The notes beneath the pieces are model-generated. The model had not been told where the DNA came from. It worked only from the letters and a program-made list of their open reading frames with translations, and did not search any database. A DNA stretch of 64,000 nt, taken from positions 310,001 through 374,000 of the forward strand of contig RCAB01000003.1 in assembly GCA_003640385.1 (NCBI GenBank), given 5' to 3'. This document shows positions 63,101-64,000 of the stretch, piece by piece. Every line of letters begins with the position of its first letter. Position 1 is the first letter of the stretch. Made by a program: the position numbers and the translations under genes. The DNA is from Setaria digitata. Lineage: Eukaryota; Nematoda; Chromadorea; Rhabditida; Setariidae.

Positions 63101-63950
63101 TTATGATTTATCTCACTATTCTTGATGACACTTATCGTCTAAGACTTCGTTGATAGCGACAATAAACGTAAGAACGGAATCTCAAAGCAGAGAGTATTGA
63201 AGTAAAAATACTCCATGAATGATTGTCATTTGACAAACAGAATATGGGCAAAGAGGTGTCTCACTTATAACGTGTTGGACGAGTGGAAGTCCTAATATTA
63301 TAAGGGACCATTTGTGTAGTTGTTGATCAGGCAAGTTTAGAAATGAAGGAACGAAGGGGTTATATTTTGGAGATTCGATACGGCATTGTTCGAGTATACA
63401 GAAGCACTGTAGTGGGACAGACCACTTTATGAAACATTTTTATTATTTTGATGGAAGATAGGAAGAGCACTTTATGGTTTGTCGATGATCCCTTCTTACT
63501 AAACTGCTTGATGAAGAGGAAAAATTTAATTGTAGCAACTGTGTACCATCCAGATGCCTATAAATGCTCCGTGCGTGATGATTTTATTTTGGCAGAACAC
63601 GAAATGTTTCTGAGGATTGATCAAGTGAGGTTTTAGAAAAATGTTTTTCTTATCAGTAGTTATAAGTTTGAGTGGAAGTCCTTATCACAGAGTCTTTCAT
63701 TTCTACACTGACAAGTGCTAAAACATGAATAAATCAAGTAATAAAGATCACTTACTATCTTTTTATTGCTTCCTTATGATCGAGTCTAGACACCATAATG
63801 GGGCCATTGCGTTCAAAGTTGAAGTGCTTCGACATCTCAGTTTTCTTTGCTTTCTTTTTTTTTTTTTAGCGACAAACAAATATTAACGACTTGTTAGTGT
63901 CATTTCGTTCAGTCGTCATTTATATGCTTATCAAATCCAATGTAATTCAG
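60200..63950 (+). CDS. rict-1: RICTOR, 5' part (TORC2 subunit), truncated by the window end
   Basis: Defining scaffold of TOR complex 2, which phosphorylates AKT/SGK kinases. Ten exons are visible: 60200-60390, 60528-60659, 61001-61234, 61626-61705, 61862-61992, 62127-62211, 62422-62554, 62862-63010, 63458-63624 and 63870-63950. They encode the first 461 or so residues of a protein usually over 1,500 long. The alignable N-terminal armadillo-like blocks are ARYVLLDVSSIRAITYRILR, SSEERMEALKLCVMMLSRRK, ELAFSCFVVIIEQA, FSTLLRTWAGLLACAASDD and the segment ending NDLLVSFRSVVIYMLI. Matches to RICTOR are in order but moderate, as expected for a nematode copy. The intron after 60390 would start with AT, not GT. 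The joints around 62211/62422 and at 63458 are the weakest. The true start could be in an upstream exon. Confidence 0.85.
60860..60907. repeat. 17-bp perfect hairpin in a RICTOR intron
   Basis: ACATCACTTACTTAACA at 60860-60876 pairs exactly with 60891-60907 around a 14-nt AT-rich loop. It lies in the 341-nt intron before the exon at 61001, about 90 nt from the acceptor. Confidence 0.85.
62397..62412. repeat. T-run before a RICTOR acceptor
   Basis: A run of about 16 T ends just upstream of TTGTTTTAG, forming an ordinary strong pyrimidine tract for the exon at 62420/62422. It contrasts with the poly(A) version in plc-3. Confidence 0.7.
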
Positions 63951-64000
63951 GTAATCACAAGGTTATTGATAATGTGATAACGAAAAGGTCATTTATTATT

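Overview
The window is AT-rich nuclear DNA from a nematode. The evidence is intron-rich genes with short exons and mostly TTTTCAG/TTTTAG acceptors, a serpentine receptor of nematode style, and orthologues whose sizes fit worm proteins (a 339-residue SGT, a roughly 1,274-residue PLC-gamma). A spirurid or filarial (clade III) worm is my guess from composition and gene density, not something the sequence proves. There is no bacterial, phage, CRISPR or rRNA content.

I rebuilt seven spliced genes and the 5' half of an eighth by joining exons with matching phase. In order: (1) 1-8373, gene-poor, with a few exon-like islands and hairpins. (2) 8374-11770 (-), seven-transmembrane chemoreceptor-type GPCR, 6 exons, 343 aa. 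(3) 14207-24314 (-), phospholipase C gamma (plc-3), 26 exons, with the full PH-EF-X-SH2-SH2-SH3-PH-Y-C2 layout. (4) 24315-29981, intergenic, with a diverged inverted copy of a plc-3 intron segment, a twin 77-bp repeat and a TAA microsatellite. (5) 29982-32794 (-), F-box/WD-repeat protein. (6) 33501-39115 (-), MYST histone acetyltransferase with a double PHD finger (KAT6 type). (7) 40935-45192 (+), leucine-rich-repeat protein with an N-terminal VHL/BC-box-like motif. (8) 45894-48184 (-), SGT co-chaperone. (9) 49567-56364 (-), EFR3 plasma-membrane scaffold. (10) 60200-63950 and beyond (+), the 5' part of RICTOR, running off the right edge.

No pathway links all of these genes. PLC-gamma and EFR3 both act in plasma-membrane phosphoinositide signalling (PIP2 hydrolysis, and anchoring of PI4-kinase III alpha), and RICTOR (TORC2) lies downstream of growth-factor and PI3K signals. 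Two same-strand pairs, KAT then F-box/WD (0.7 kb apart) and EFR3 then SGT (1.4 kb apart), are spaced so that co-transcription is possible.

I did not find a new multi-gene system. The observations most worth checking are several unusual splice sites whose placement is forced by reading frame and homology (an AT donor in RICTOR, a GC donor in sgt, a poly(A) acceptor in plc-3), the ubiquitin-ligase-adaptor-like LRR protein, and several near-perfect hairpins and diverged repeats in introns and intergenic DNA.
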